The translations under genes were made by a program, and so were the position numbers. Source: Sediminicola sp035798135 (lineage in GTDB: Bacteria; Bacteroidota; Bacteroidia; Flavobacteriales; Flavobacteriaceae). Taken from it: 64,000 nt of DNA. The notes under the pieces were generated by a model. It worked only from the letters and a program-made list of their open reading frames with translations, had not been told where the DNA came from and searched no databases. The stretch covers positions 180,342 through 244,341 of the forward strand of contig JAPFBR010000005.1 of assembly GCA_035798135.1 (NCBI GenBank), given 5' to 3'. Shown piece by piece: positions 24,062 through 33,592 of this stretch (within the stretch, counting starts at the first letter, position 1; each line of letters begins with the position of its first letter).

Positions 24062-24092
24062 CAAAGATAGACATTTTTTTAGATTCTGTCAA
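24062..24092 (-). promoter_or_regulatory. Bacteroidota-type promoter for rpsO
   Basis: On the minus strand a TATCTTTG -7 box (24062-24069) is preceded, 20 bases further upstream, by TTG within ATTG (24090-24092). This is close to the TTTG-N19-TAnnTTTG consensus. It predicts a leader of about 45 bases. Confidence 0.7.
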
Positions 24093-24264
24093 TATCCACC
24101 TTATTTTTTAAGGCTATGATTAAACTATTTGGTGGATCCCGGGTCATAATATTAAACGTTAAAAAAATGTTATTATGAAATGAGCGATAAACGATCGTAC
24201 TATTTAGCTAGCAAATTAATCGCGAATTACCTATGACATATGTGTAACAATTAAATTTAATCAA

Positions 24265-25128
24265 TTGAAAAATAGTTTCAATATCTCGAAATTAACAGGC
24301 GTAGTGCTTATGGCATTATTGGTATTGGCCTCCTGTGCCAAAGATGAATCCCCGATCATTGTTGAAGAAGCAACTTTTGATGTGGCCGAGCTTACCGCCA
24401 GCGATGAAGCGGAACTAATTTCGGAAGAAATAACCAATATAGGGGAAGATGTTTACGCCATGGAGGAAATTAAGGCAACCTCAAAGGCAAATTATACTTC
24501 CAATTACTTGCCCGATTGTGTCACCATAACCACTGTGGTGACCAGTACCACCAAGTTGACCACCATCGATTTTGGCGAAGGTTGTGAACTTCCCAATGGG
24601 AATTTGCTAAGTGGGATTATCCTCTTGAACTATGCCAAGGATATGGAAATGGCCTCCAAAACCATTGCACTTTCCCTAGACGATTTCACCTTTAATGGGG
24701 TGGCCGTAGAAGGTAGCTCAAGTCTGTTAAGGATGCGCTCCAATGACAATGGTAATCCACAATCCGAGGCCGTTGCCAATTACAGCGGGGTATGGCCCGA
24801 TGGCTATACCGCAAACTTTACGGGCAATAGGACAAGAGAATGGATTGAGGGCTATGGTTCTGGCTTTTGGGGCGATAATGTGTTCCTTATTTCAGGCCAA
24901 GGCACCTATACCGGAAAAATGGGGAACGTATTCTCCAAAGAAATAGTAACCGCTTTGCGTCGTGAACTTTCCTGTAGATTTCTTGTAAGTGGTGTTTTGG
25001 AAATATCTAAAAACGATGCTACCGCCAGACTTGATTTTGGTGATGGTACTTGTGATGCCAAAGGATCTCTCACCTATCCCAATGGGGAGGTGGAGGAAAT
25101 CTTACTTAGAAGGTTCAACAGGAAGTAA
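24265..25128 (+). CDS. Lipoprotein of unknown function
   Basis: The 287-residue product starts at TTG (24265). This start is chosen because it gives a complete lipoprotein signal (KLTGVVLMALLVLASC) and the next ATG would cut into it. The mature part has an acidic N-terminus (EEATFDVAELTASDEAELIS) and then beta-rich repeats with paired cysteines (DYLPDCVTI-like, FGEGCELPNGNLLSGI, ELSCRF, FGDGTCDAKGSLTYPNGEVE). The FGxGxC...GxLxYPNG motif occurs twice, suggesting two similar domains. I do not recognise a family. It is convergent with accD and shares a bidirectional terminator. It is probably attached to the outer membrane. Confidence 0.78.
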   Translation: MKNSFNISKLTGVVLMALLVLASCAKDESPIIVEEATFDVAELTASDEAELISEEITNIGEDVYAMEEIKATSKANYTSNYLPDCVTITTVVTSTTKLTTIDFGEGCELPNGNLLSGIILLNYAKDMEMASKTIALSLDDFTFNGVAVEGSSSLLRMRSNDNGNPQSEAVANYSGVWPDGYTANFTGNRTREWIEGYGSGFWGDNVFLISGQGTYTGKMGNVFSKEIVTALRRELSCRFLVSGVLEISKNDATARLDFGDGTCDAKGSLTYPNGEVEEILLRRFNRK

Positions 25129-25135
25129 TACGTAT

Positions 25136-25170
25136 AAAAAAAGCCCTGATATTTTTATCAGGGCTTTTTT
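25136..25170. terminator. Bidirectional terminator between the lipoprotein gene and accD
   Basis: The hairpin AAAAAAGCCCTGATA / TATCAGGGCTTTTTT has A/T tracts on both sides. It serves both convergent genes. Confidence 0.9.
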
Positions 25171-25171
25171 A

Positions 25172-26038
25172 TTATGCTTGTTTTCTAATAGGATTGTTTT
25201 GAATCAAATCTATATACTGATTGATCCTTGTTTTTAGATTTTTTCGATGGACAATGAAATCCAAAAATCCGTGTTCCTTTAAAAATTCCGCAGTTTGGAA
25301 ATTTTCCGGTAATTCCTTTCCGGTAGCTTCTTTAACTACCCTAGGACCTGCAAAACCAATTAAGGCACCAGGTTCGGAAATATTGATATCTCCCAACATG
25401 GCATAGGATGCCGTGGTACCTCCCGTTGTGGGATCGGTACATAAGGAAATGTAAGGTAATCCTGCTTCTGCCAATTGTGCCAATTTAGCCGATGTTTTGG
25501 CCAATTGCATCAAGGACAGGGCGGCTTCCATCATACGGGCCCCACCAGACTTGGAAATCATAACAAAAGGCAGTTGATTTTTAATGGCATAATCAATTCC
25601 CCTTGCTATTTTTTCTCCTACCACACTCCCCATCGATCCACCTATAAAGGCAAAATCCATACAGCAGATCACAACTTCCTTCCCCATAGATTTACCAACA
25701 CCTGTTCTAACGGCATCTTGTAAACCTGTTTTGGCCTGTGCGGCCTTCAATCTTTCAGAGTACTTTTTGGTATCCTCAAATTTCAAGGGATCTTTGGATG
25801 TCAATTTTGCGTCCAATTCCTTGAACTTGTTGTCATCAAATAAGATTTGAAAATATTCCTTGCTGCCAATTCTGACGTGATAATCATCTTCAGGACTCAC
25901 ATAGAAGTTTTTGGCCAGTTCATCTGCCTCAACAATTTTACCTGTGGGAGATTTGTACCATAACCCTTTTGGGGTGTCCTTTTTCTGATCGGTGGCAGTC
26001 TGTATTCCTTTTTCTTTTCTTTTAAACCAAGACGACAT
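25172..26038 (-). CDS. accD: Acetyl-CoA carboxylase carboxyltransferase subunit beta
   Basis: The 288-residue product carries the crotonase-fold carboxyltransferase domain: VVICCMDFAFIGGSMGSVVG near residue 125, then KSGGARMMEAALSLMQLAKT and TDPTTGGTTASYAMLGDINI. With AccA it moves the carboxyl group from biotin to acetyl-CoA in fatty acid synthesis. The N-terminal segment normally holds a four-cysteine zinc ribbon. Here the positions read KGLWYKSPTGKI and NFYVSPEDDYHVRI, with no cysteine, so the zinc site is absent. It lies 33 bp after fbaA and is probably cotranscribed with it. Confidence 0.96.
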   Translation of the reverse strand: MSSWFKRKEKGIQTATDQKKDTPKGLWYKSPTGKIVEADELAKNFYVSPEDDYHVRIGSKEYFQILFDDNKFKELDAKLTSKDPLKFEDTKKYSERLKAAQAKTGLQDAVRTGVGKSMGKEVVICCMDFAFIGGSMGSVVGEKIARGIDYAIKNQLPFVMISKSGGARMMEAALSLMQLAKTSAKLAQLAEAGLPYISLCTDPTTGGTTASYAMLGDINISEPGALIGFAGPRVVKEATGKELPENFQTAEFLKEHGFLDFIVHRKNLKTRINQYIDLIQNNPIRKQA

Positions 26039-26071
26039 AGGCTAATGTTTAATTTAGACGGTTACCGCGTA

Positions 26072-27139
26072 TTATAATGTATTAACGTTGTTTAGATCTT
26101 CAAAAGCTTTCTTCAATCGTGCAACAAAAGTTTTTTCACCTTCGCGCAACCAAACTCTTGGGTCGTAATATTTTTTGTTGGGCTCATCGGCTCCGTTAGG
26201 ATTTCCGATTTGCGTCTGTAAGTAGTCTTTTTTGTCTTGGACATAATCCCTGATTCCTGTTAGGAAAGCGTACTGCAAATCGGTATCAATGTTCATTTTG
26301 ATAACTCCGTAGCTAATTCCTTCTCGGATTTCTTCAACTGTAGATCCCGATCCACCATGGAATACAAAATCAATGTGGTTGTGCTCTACGTTGTATTTTT
26401 TGGAGATATACTCCTGTGAGTTCTTTAATATTTTTGGGGTCAATTTTACGTTTCCGGGTTTGTATACCCCATGAACGTTTCCAAAAGCAGCTGCAATAGT
26501 AAATCTTGGGCTTATTTTTGAAAGCTCCTCATAAGCGTAGGCAACCTCTTCTGGTTGGGTGTACAGCTTGGAATCATCAACATCCGAATTGTCAACACCA
26601 TCTTCCTCACCACCTGTGATTCCCAATTCTATCTCCAAGGTCATTCCCATCTTGCTCATTCTCGCAAGATATTTTTTGCAGATTTCAATATTTTCTTCGA
26701 TCGGCTCTTCAGAAAGATCGATCATATGCGAACTGTACAATGGTTTTCCGGTATCAACGAAATGTTTTTCACTGGCATCCAAAAGTCCATCGATCCAAGG
26801 CAATAATTTCTTGGAACAGTGATCTGTATGCAAGATAACGGTAGCGCCATAGGCTGCTGCCAATTCATGTACATGTTTTGCTCCGGCCACAGCACCCAAA
26901 ATAGCTGCTTTTTGTCCGTCATTGGACAGAGCTTTACCAGCGTTGAACTGGGCTCCTCCATTTGAGAATTGTATAATAACGGGAGCATTTAAACTGGCAG
27001 CAGTTTCTAAAACACCATTGATGGTGTCAGAACCAATTACGTTTACTGCGGGCAATGCAAACCCTTTTTCTTTTGCGTAGTTAAAGATTGCTTGGACTTC
27101 ATTGCCTGTAGCAACTCCTGGTTTAATATTATGCGCCAT
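26072..27139 (-). CDS. fbaA: Class II fructose-bisphosphate aldolase
   Basis: The 355-residue product is full length for the zinc-dependent class IIA aldolases. Zinc and catalytic residues are visible in VILHTDHCSKK (His and catalytic Asp), VHGVYKPGNVKL and DFVFHGGSGST. It interconverts fructose 1,6-bisphosphate with dihydroxyacetone phosphate and glyceraldehyde 3-phosphate, acting in both glycolysis and gluconeogenesis. It is the first gene of a likely two-gene unit with accD. Confidence 0.97.
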   Translation of the reverse strand: MAHNIKPGVATGNEVQAIFNYAKEKGFALPAVNVIGSDTINGVLETAASLNAPVIIQFSNGGAQFNAGKALSNDGQKAAILGAVAGAKHVHELAAAYGATVILHTDHCSKKLLPWIDGLLDASEKHFVDTGKPLYSSHMIDLSEEPIEENIEICKKYLARMSKMGMTLEIELGITGGEEDGVDNSDVDDSKLYTQPEEVAYAYEELSKISPRFTIAAAFGNVHGVYKPGNVKLTPKILKNSQEYISKKYNVEHNHIDFVFHGGSGSTVEEIREGISYGVIKMNIDTDLQYAFLTGIRDYVQDKKDYLQTQIGNPNGADEPNKKYYDPRVWLREGEKTFVARLKKAFEDLNNVNTL

Positions 27140-27175
27140 AATTTGTTATGTGTTTGTTTCTATGATATGAATGCA

Positions 27176-27183
27176 CAAAAGTA
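27176..27183 (-). promoter_or_regulatory. Candidate -7 box for fbaA-accD
   Basis: TACTTTTG on the minus strand fits TAnnTTTG and would start transcription about 30 bases before the fbaA ATG. No good -33 element is visible. Confidence 0.45.
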
Positions 27184-27198
27184 ATAAAATTATTAGGT

Positions 27199-29790
27199 CT
27201 AAAAAGGATAATTGATACCTATGTTGAATACGGCGTTGCCCGATTTATAGCCACCAAACCACCTATTGGAACCTTCTACTGCCGGATTATACGTTTTAAA
27301 ACCAGTGTCTAAGCGAAAAACGAAGTACGTAAAGTCGTAACGCAGACCAAAACCGGTACCTAGGGCAATATCACCAATTGAGCCTAAATTGTTAAATGTG
27401 GCTTCGGAATTTTCCACGGCATCGAAAACGTTCCATATATTGCCTGCATCGGCAAAGAGTGCGCCCTTAACTGCTCCCGCGATGGGAAAGCGATATTCCA
27501 AGTTAAAAGCCAGTTTTAAGTTGGCCTCGTTGAAATCATTTAAATTTTCTGTGGTACCAGGCCCTAGGGAATAGGCGTTCCAAGCCCTGTTGTCATTGGA
27601 TCCCCCAGCGAAGTAACTGCGTACAAAAGGGATATTGTCAGAATTACCATAAGGTACAGCCAATCCAAAGAAGCTTCTAAAAGCAATAACATTGGATCGG
27701 GATAGGTCCCAATGTTTTATATAATCGAATTCTGTTTTTATATACTGGGAGTAGGGGACATCAAAAACCAGATTTTGCCCACTTTCATTTTGGTTGAACG
27801 GCAGCACACTGGTCAAGGCCGATAAAAGGGCACCGGCACTTTCCAGTTTCATCCTAAATTGATAAAATTCGTTATCGTTAATGCCTTGTTTGTTGTTTTT
27901 GGTAAAGGTGTAATTGCTGGCAAAAATTAAATTGTTTTCTGTAAGCCTTACCCTACGCTCCTCTAGACTGCGTACATCATTGAAATCATTGGAAGATTGG
28001 GGGATGAGTCCATTGTCCAAAACGGCCTCGGTAAAACCTTGGGTTCCTTCGGGAATAATCAACTCCAACTCTCCATCATTGTTGCGGTCCTCAAAGAAGG
28101 TAGAGAGGGAAGGGTCTGTTTCGTAATTATTGGCAATGCCGTCCAACAGGTCATAACTGTTGTTGTAGACATTGTAAAACCGGTCTTGGTTTAAATTCCG
28201 AACAAACTGGATATTGAGCAATTCTATATAGTGCTTTTTTATTTCCGTAGAGGTCCAATTAAACCCATAAATAGTGTTCAAGGTATTTTTATCCAATCCT
28301 ATATTCTTTTGGAAGCTGGTCCCAATGGATATTTTGGTTTGGGGCAGCATATAATAAGGAATGATCTTTTTGGTGCCAAAAAAAGGGAGCCAGAACCTTG
28401 GAAAATTCAAGTTGATGTCCCCACCTATTTCAGTGACGTATTTCTCATTGGATAGGGAGGCATCACTTAAAAGGCCCGCCGATCCCCTTACAGAAAAACT
28501 CAGGGTTTCAGCTCCTCCGAATACGTTTCTGGTCACCAGGGAGGAACTAAAAGCCAGACCGGCATATTGAATATTGGAATGGGTAACATCCGTATCCAAT
28601 TGAAGGGAGAATTTGGGTCTTGCCGAGAGATAGATGTTGGCTTCAATTTTGCTCTGGGTGCTATCCACTATAAAATCGATATTGGGGTATTTAAAAGTAT
28701 TCAAGTTGGCAATCTGCCTATAAGTCCGAATTCTGTCCAACTCCCTATAAATACTATCTTTTTTGATAAATATGGCATCTGTGAGCGCTTTAGGTTTATA
28801 GCGCAACTTGTCCTGGTAATAAATGGTGTAATTGTTGAAATCTACGGATTTTAGGGAATCTTCATTCGTATTGAAAAGATAGTCCGCATAAATGTTGACC
28901 TTATTGAACCTGTGAACATAATATTTTGACGTGGTCACCGTATTTTCATCGCGTTTTCTGAGATCTTCGATGCTCATTTCCACATCTAATTTTTGGTCAT
29001 CGCTGGCCTTGGTAGTGTCCCTAAGTATCTCATAGGAAATGGAGCTTTCCTGAAAGCCATAAATCCCAGTGTTCCTAAAAATATTGGTAAGGCGTTCCCG
29101 CTCATTGTTGAAATCCGAAATATTGAACTGCCTTCCGCTTTTTACCAAAGAGTTCTTGGTATTTAATTGGTAGATGGAATCAACGGCCGGAGAAGTTATT
29201 TTTTTTGAAAAGGTATCAATGATAAAAGGGTCTCCCAGGGTTAATTGGTAGTCTATGGCAGCGCGCTGTTTTCTTTTGCTGCTGTCTAAAACATAGGTTG
29301 CATTGGCGTTGAAATACCCTTTCCCCCCATAATAGGCCTTTAGGCGCTCCAAGGACTTCCGTGTTCTTGAAGTATCTATGATTACCGGGGCTTCCCCTAT
29401 TTGTTTTAGCCACTCACTATACCCTTTCACCAAAAATGATTCACCAAGTTTTGCCACTTGTTTTTTGGACAAGAGATTATTAAGGCGTTCTTCTCTTTTA
29501 TCGTTTCTATGGAGCCAAGCCTGATAAGAAGAATCAGGATTTTTTTTTGCCAGATTATAAAGGTGCAACCGCAAGGGGTACCGTAAAAGTGTGCTATTCG
29601 GTTTTTGTACAATAAGGCTTTGTGCATCCTCATTGGTGACTTTTTTTTCATCGGCATGGATGCTGTTCTTTGTCAATAAAAGCTCATCGTCTGCCACCCT
29701 TTTAAGTGCATTACAAGAGGTAATTGCGATACCTAGCAATAATAAACCTATTTTTGCACTGTGATTTTTTAAAGTAAAAAGGGTCTTCAT
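27199..29790 (-). CDS. tamL: TamL-type outer membrane assembly lipoprotein (BamA/TamA superfamily)
   Basis: The product is about 863 residues. The ATG at 29790 is preferred, since it begins a lipoprotein signal (lipobox ITSC) and avoids overlap with the divergent gene. The first half forms POTRA-like repeats; the second half is a bacterial surface antigen barrel ending in IGINYPF with the C-terminal Phe recognised by Bam. The barrel fold motif 'RSYFAGGSNDNRAW' resembles the VRGF-type lid. In Bacteroidota, TamA is often replaced by such a lipoprotein, TamL, partnered with TamB; no tamB lies next to it here. Alternatively it is a BamA paralogue. Confidence 0.82.
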   Translation of the reverse strand: MKTLFTLKNHSAKIGLLLLGIAITSCNALKRVADDELLLTKNSIHADEKKVTNEDAQSLIVQKPNSTLLRYPLRLHLYNLAKKNPDSSYQAWLHRNDKREERLNNLLSKKQVAKLGESFLVKGYSEWLKQIGEAPVIIDTSRTRKSLERLKAYYGGKGYFNANATYVLDSSKRKQRAAIDYQLTLGDPFIIDTFSKKITSPAVDSIYQLNTKNSLVKSGRQFNISDFNNERERLTNIFRNTGIYGFQESSISYEILRDTTKASDDQKLDVEMSIEDLRKRDENTVTTSKYYVHRFNKVNIYADYLFNTNEDSLKSVDFNNYTIYYQDKLRYKPKALTDAIFIKKDSIYRELDRIRTYRQIANLNTFKYPNIDFIVDSTQSKIEANIYLSARPKFSLQLDTDVTHSNIQYAGLAFSSSLVTRNVFGGAETLSFSVRGSAGLLSDASLSNEKYVTEIGGDINLNFPRFWLPFFGTKKIIPYYMLPQTKISIGTSFQKNIGLDKNTLNTIYGFNWTSTEIKKHYIELLNIQFVRNLNQDRFYNVYNNSYDLLDGIANNYETDPSLSTFFEDRNNDGELELIIPEGTQGFTEAVLDNGLIPQSSNDFNDVRSLEERRVRLTENNLIFASNYTFTKNNKQGINDNEFYQFRMKLESAGALLSALTSVLPFNQNESGQNLVFDVPYSQYIKTEFDYIKHWDLSRSNVIAFRSFFGLAVPYGNSDNIPFVRSYFAGGSNDNRAWNAYSLGPGTTENLNDFNEANLKLAFNLEYRFPIAGAVKGALFADAGNIWNVFDAVENSEATFNNLGSIGDIALGTGFGLRYDFTYFVFRLDTGFKTYNPAVEGSNRWFGGYKSGNAVFNIGINYPF

Positions 29791-29796
29791 AGAGTT

Positions 29797-29804
29797 CAAA
29801 AATA
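29797..29804 (-). promoter_or_regulatory. Candidate -7 box for tamL
   Basis: TATTTTTG on the minus strand fits TAnnTTTG but lies only 7 bases before the chosen ATG, giving an almost leaderless transcript. The divergent methyltransferase gene begins 11 bp further on, so regulation of the pair may be linked. Confidence 0.35.
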
Positions 29805-29814
29805 CATTATTTGT

Positions 29815-30534
29815 ATGGTTGTTAAAAGCCAAATAAAATTTATAAAAAACCTACAGCAAAAAAAGTACCGAATTGAACATAAGTTGTTTGTTGCAGAGGG
29901 TATAAAGTTGGTCCGGGAGTTGTTGGATTCAGATTTTGAGGTGTATGGGATTTATACGACAGATCTTGGGTTGCTGCAGGAACAAGAGGGGATACACCTC
30001 GTCTCGGAATCGGATCTTCAGAAAATGAGCGGCCTTAAGTCGCCCAATAAGATTTTGGCAGTTTTTCATTTTCCAAAGGATAGGGAATTAAAAATTACCG
30101 ACTGGGTGGTGGTTTTGGACGATGTGAGGGATCCTGGAAATTTGGGTACCATCATACGCTTATGTGATTGGTTTGGGATAGATCAATTAGTGTGCTCTTT
30201 GAACACAGTGGATTGTTTTAATCCAAAAACGTTACAGGCCACTATGGGGTCTGTTGGAAGGGTGAATATCTTTTATACAGATCTGATTCATTTTCTGGAA
30301 AACACCAAACTGCCCAAGTATGGAGCCTTTATGGATGGTGCAACCGTTTATAAGGAAGAACTTCCGAAAAAGGGCATTTTGGTCTTGGGTAATGAAGCCA
30401 ACGGTGTAAGCGAAGAGGTTGAAGCCATGATGACAAAAAAAATTACCATTCCTCAATTTGGAAAAAGCAACACTGAAAGTTTAAATGTTGCCACGGCTAC
30501 TGCAATTCTTTTGAATGAAATACGACGGGGATAA
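29815..30534 (+). CDS. TrmH/SpoU-family RNA 2'-O-methyltransferase
   Basis: The 239-residue product has an N-terminal RNA-binding segment (IKNLQQKKYRIEHKLFVAEG, as in RlmB/TsnR) and a SPOUT knot. The SPOUT motifs are WVVVLDDVRDPGNLGTIIRL (motif 1, with the catalytic Arg-Asp-Pro-Gly-Asn), LVLGNEANGVSEEVEAM (motif 2) and IPQFGKSNTESLNVATATAI (motif 3). It methylates a ribose in rRNA or tRNA with S-adenosylmethionine; the exact nucleotide cannot be told. It is divergent from tamL, with 24 bp between the starts. Confidence 0.9.
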   Translation: MVVKSQIKFIKNLQQKKYRIEHKLFVAEGIKLVRELLDSDFEVYGIYTTDLGLLQEQEGIHLVSESDLQKMSGLKSPNKILAVFHFPKDRELKITDWVVVLDDVRDPGNLGTIIRLCDWFGIDQLVCSLNTVDCFNPKTLQATMGSVGRVNIFYTDLIHFLENTKLPKYGAFMDGATVYKEELPKKGILVLGNEANGVSEEVEAMMTKKITIPQFGKSNTESLNVATATAILLNEIRRG

Positions 30535-30542
30535 TTTGATCC

Positions 30543-31238
30543 CTATTCAAATGTAAAATTCACAAAAAGACCTCTTGTTTTCATCGATTCGATGTTGCCA
30601 GTCCATGGGCTATTGGGGTCGTTGTCCCTGATGAGTTCATCTGAAAGGCCAAATACGCCTCTGATGGATGGTGTAAATTTAAAGTACTCCGTATAAAATT
30701 CAATTCCAAAGCCCATTTCATAGGCATAGGTATTTTTTTTCATCCTAAAAGTGCCACTGCTATTGTCGTCCAAACTGGCCTCATTGCTACCTAAATTTAA
30801 AGAAGATGAAACGCCGCCGATCAAAAATGGTTTCCAGTTCCCCAATCTTCGGGTACTGACCTTTAATAATAGCGGAAAATTCACATAGGTGGATTTAACT
30901 TCCCTTATGGCCTCATTTTCACTTGTGAATCCAGGAAAGCCAAGAATTCTTGATGTATAGGTGAGCCCTGGTTCAAATCTTACGTCCAAAAACTCATTGA
31001 TGCGCAACTCTCCGATAAGCCCAACATTAAAACCAATGGATTTTTGTGTTAGTACGTCCCCAAGGTCATTTTTGTAATCGAACTTAAAATCATATTGATT
31101 AAAGCCCAGGTAATATCCCCAGTTTAAAGGATGTTTATCCTCGTTTTCCAAGTTCATTACTGGTTTCTCATTGAACTGTGCCCTCGAGGCAAAGCCACAT
31201 AGCAATACTCCGAGCAAGAGAAAAAATTTAATTTTCAT
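30543..31238 (-). CDS. porT: PorT/SprT family type IX secretion outer membrane protein
   Basis: The product is about 231 residues, starting at ATG 31238 with a signal peptide (KIKFFLLLGVLLCGFASRAQ). The mature part is an eight-strand-type barrel with segments 'PLNWGYYLGFNQYDFKFDYK', 'EFLDVRFEPGLTYTSRILGF' and a closing strand RGLFVNFTFE ending in a hydrophobic pattern. PorT (SprT in Flavobacterium) is needed for secretion and gliding and is conserved next to ubiE in many Flavobacteriaceae. Its start overlaps no other gene but lies 5 bp from the ubiE stop, so they form an operon. Confidence 0.88.
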   Translation of the reverse strand: MKIKFFLLLGVLLCGFASRAQFNEKPVMNLENEDKHPLNWGYYLGFNQYDFKFDYKNDLGDVLTQKSIGFNVGLIGELRINEFLDVRFEPGLTYTSRILGFPGFTSENEAIREVKSTYVNFPLLLKVSTRRLGNWKPFLIGGVSSSLNLGSNEASLDDNSSGTFRMKKNTYAYEMGFGIEFYTEYFKFTPSIRGVFGLSDELIRDNDPNSPWTGNIESMKTRGLFVNFTFE

Positions 31239-31242
31239 ACGC

Positions 31243-31971
31243 CTATTTTGTAGCAATATAGATAGATGCCACCCCAAATGTCTGGGGTTTGTTCGCTACT
31301 CCTATAAACCCAATTTTTTCTAAAATATTGTTGAACGCTTGGCCATGTGGAAAAACGGCAGCCGATTCGGATAGGTAAGCATAGGCAGAGTCGTCCTTGG
31401 AGAACAGTCTTCCTATTTTTGGGAGGATATTTTTTGTGTAAAAGTGATAGCCTTGTTTAAAAGGGGTTTTGGTGGGTACAGAAGTTTCCAAGACCACAAA
31501 GGTGCCTCCGGGTTGCAGAACCCTGTATATTTCTGACAATCCCTTTTCAAGGTCGTCAAAATTTCTTACCCCAAAAGCTACGGTGACCGCATCAAAGGTA
31601 TTTTCCTTAAACGGTAGGTCTTCACTGTCGCCCACTACCATTTCTATGGTGTCGGCCAACTTCTTCTCCTTGATCTTCTTTTTGCCCACTTCCAACATCC
31701 CAGCGGAAATGTCCAAACCTACTATTTTTTTTGCGCCTGTCTGTACCAAGTTAATGGCCAGATCTCCGGTACCAGTAGCAATATCCAAGATGCTATGAGG
31801 CTGTTTATTCTTTAAAACGGCAACCACCCGTTTTCTCCATTTTATATCGATCCCAAAAGAGATGACCCTATTAAGGCCGTCATAATTCGTAGAGATGGTA
31901 TCAAACATTTTTGTAACCTGTTCTTTTTTGCCTAGGGAAGAATCCTTGTAAGGGGTTACTTTTTTGCTCAT
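31243..31971 (-). CDS. ubiE: Demethylmenaquinone methyltransferase (UbiE/MenG)
   Basis: The product is about 242 residues. The start at 31971 (MSKKVTPYKD) is preferred over 31989 because a TAnnTTTG box covers the longer start. Motif I is ILDIATGTGDLAINLV, followed by GLDISAGMLEVGKKKIKEKK, DLPFKENTFDAVTVAFGVRN and PGGTFVVLETSVP, all hallmarks of the family. It makes the last methylation of menaquinone, the quinone used by the NADH reductase encoded at 43 kb. It is transcribed together with porT. Confidence 0.96.
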   Translation of the reverse strand: MSKKVTPYKDSSLGKKEQVTKMFDTISTNYDGLNRVISFGIDIKWRKRVVAVLKNKQPHSILDIATGTGDLAINLVQTGAKKIVGLDISAGMLEVGKKKIKEKKLADTIEMVVGDSEDLPFKENTFDAVTVAFGVRNFDDLEKGLSEIYRVLQPGGTFVVLETSVPTKTPFKQGYHFYTKNILPKIGRLFSKDDSAYAYLSESAAVFPHGQAFNNILEKIGFIGVANKPQTFGVASIYIATK

Positions 31972-31986
31972 GACAACAATTTTTGG

Positions 31987-31994
31987 CAAAGATA
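31987..31994 (-). promoter_or_regulatory. -7 box upstream of ubiE
   Basis: TATCTTTG on the minus strand matches TAnnTTTG. It overlaps the longer possible start codon (31989), which argues for translation from 31971. Confidence 0.5.
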
Positions 31995-32241
31995 CTATAA
32001 AGACGCAATCTTGGCAGTAGTTCGTTTAGTTAATCCAATAAACCGATGTAGTGTTCGTAATTCCTATGCGAATTAAATGTGGTGAGTATAAATTATTGTA
32101 ATTTTGCAGTGCAGAATTTGCAAAAAATTTTCATCAAAAAAATCAAATTAAAGTTTTGGTGTTGCTTTTGGAAATTATCATTTGTAGTAATATATCCGTA
32201 GGCGTTTACTCATATTTATGAAAAAACAAGTTATTTAACGA

Positions 32242-33591
32242 ATGAAAATTATAATTGCGGGAGCAGGTGAAGTGGGTTTTCATTTGGCAAAATTACTCTC
32301 ATACGAATCTCAGGATATTACCTTGATAGACACGAACAAGGAAAGTTTGTCCTACGCGGATAGCCATTTGGATATTCGGGTTCTTAAAGGCGATGCCACT
32401 TCAATTTCGGTTTTAAAAGATGCGCAGGTAGATAGATCCGACCTTGTCATTGGCGTTACGGCCTCTGAAACCACCAACCTTACCTTATGCCTTTTGGCGA
32501 AGCAGTTGGGTTGTAAAAGAACGATAGCCAGAATTTCCAATGCGGAATTTATCCAAAACAAGGAAGCCATCAAATTCTCTGAACTTGGAATAGATGAGCT
32601 TATTTCCCCTGAAGCACTGGCAGCAACGGAAATACAGTTGTTGCTGAACCAATCAGCATTTAACAATACCTATGAATTTGAGGATGGCGCCTTGATCATG
32701 GTAGGTGTTTCTTTACCAAAACAAGCTCCCTTTGTGGGGAAAATGGTAAAGGATGCGGCAAAGATATTTCCTGAATTACATTTTATGCCCATTGCCATAC
32801 AGCGAACGGGTACCCAATATACCCTGATTCCCAGAGGGGATACCGAATTTAAATCTGAAGATCAGGTGTATTTTATCACCTCTAAAGAGGGGGTGGATGA
32901 GTTGTACAAATTGACAGGGAAAGAAAAGACCCAAATTAAGAATGTGATGATTCTTGGTGGGAGCAAGGTGGGTTATAAAACGGCGAGGGACCTTTGCAAA
33001 AATAAGTTCAACGTGAAATTGATAGAAAAGGATAAGGAAAAAGCCTTTGATCTGGCCGATGAACTTCCCAATGCCTTAATTATTAATGGGGACGGTAGGA
33101 ACGTAGAATTATTGGAAGAGGAAAATCTGGAAGCAATGGATGCCTTTGTAGCGGTAACCGGCAATTCCGAAACCAATATCATGTCCTGTTTGGTGGCTAA
33201 ATCCAAGAATGTCAAAAAAACCATCGCCTTGGTGGAGAATATGGATTACTTTCAGCTATCACATTCCATTGGTATAGACACGCTGTTAAATAAAAAGCTG
33301 CTGGCAGCAAACAATATTTTTAGACACATACGAAAAGGAGAGGTCGTAGCGCTTACCAGGCTAAATAACCTCAATGCCGAGATTCTTGAATTTATTGTAA
33401 AACCAACTTCACAGGTCAATGGGAAGATCATAAGGGAACTCGATTTTCCGAGGGAAGCTACCATAGGTGGTGTTATCCGGGATGGAAAGGGAGTCATTGC
33501 CTTGGGGGATTTTAAAATTGTCCATGGGGACAGGGTCGTAGTATGTTGTTTGCCCAGCTCCATTCCTAAAATAGAAAAGCTGTTTTTATAA
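32242..33591 (+). CDS. trkA: Trk potassium transport regulatory protein TrkA
   Basis: The 449-residue product holds two RCK units. Each has a Rossmann nucleotide site (KIIIAGAGEVGFHLAKLL at the N-terminus and VMILGGSKVGYKTARDL near residue 235) and a TrkA-C domain (around 145-215 and 370-449). It binds NAD(H) on the cytoplasmic side of the TrkH channel and gates potassium uptake. The trkH ATG follows its stop after one base, so they are translationally coupled. Confidence 0.97.
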   Translation: MKIIIAGAGEVGFHLAKLLSYESQDITLIDTNKESLSYADSHLDIRVLKGDATSISVLKDAQVDRSDLVIGVTASETTNLTLCLLAKQLGCKRTIARISNAEFIQNKEAIKFSELGIDELISPEALAATEIQLLLNQSAFNNTYEFEDGALIMVGVSLPKQAPFVGKMVKDAAKIFPELHFMPIAIQRTGTQYTLIPRGDTEFKSEDQVYFITSKEGVDELYKLTGKEKTQIKNVMILGGSKVGYKTARDLCKNKFNVKLIEKDKEKAFDLADELPNALIINGDGRNVELLEEENLEAMDAFVAVTGNSETNIMSCLVAKSKNVKKTIALVENMDYFQLSHSIGIDTLLNKKLLAANNIFRHIRKGEVVALTRLNNLNAEILEFIVKPTSQVNGKIIRELDFPREATIGGVIRDGKGVIALGDFKIVHGDRVVVCCLPSSIPKIEKLFL

Positions 33592-33592
33592 G

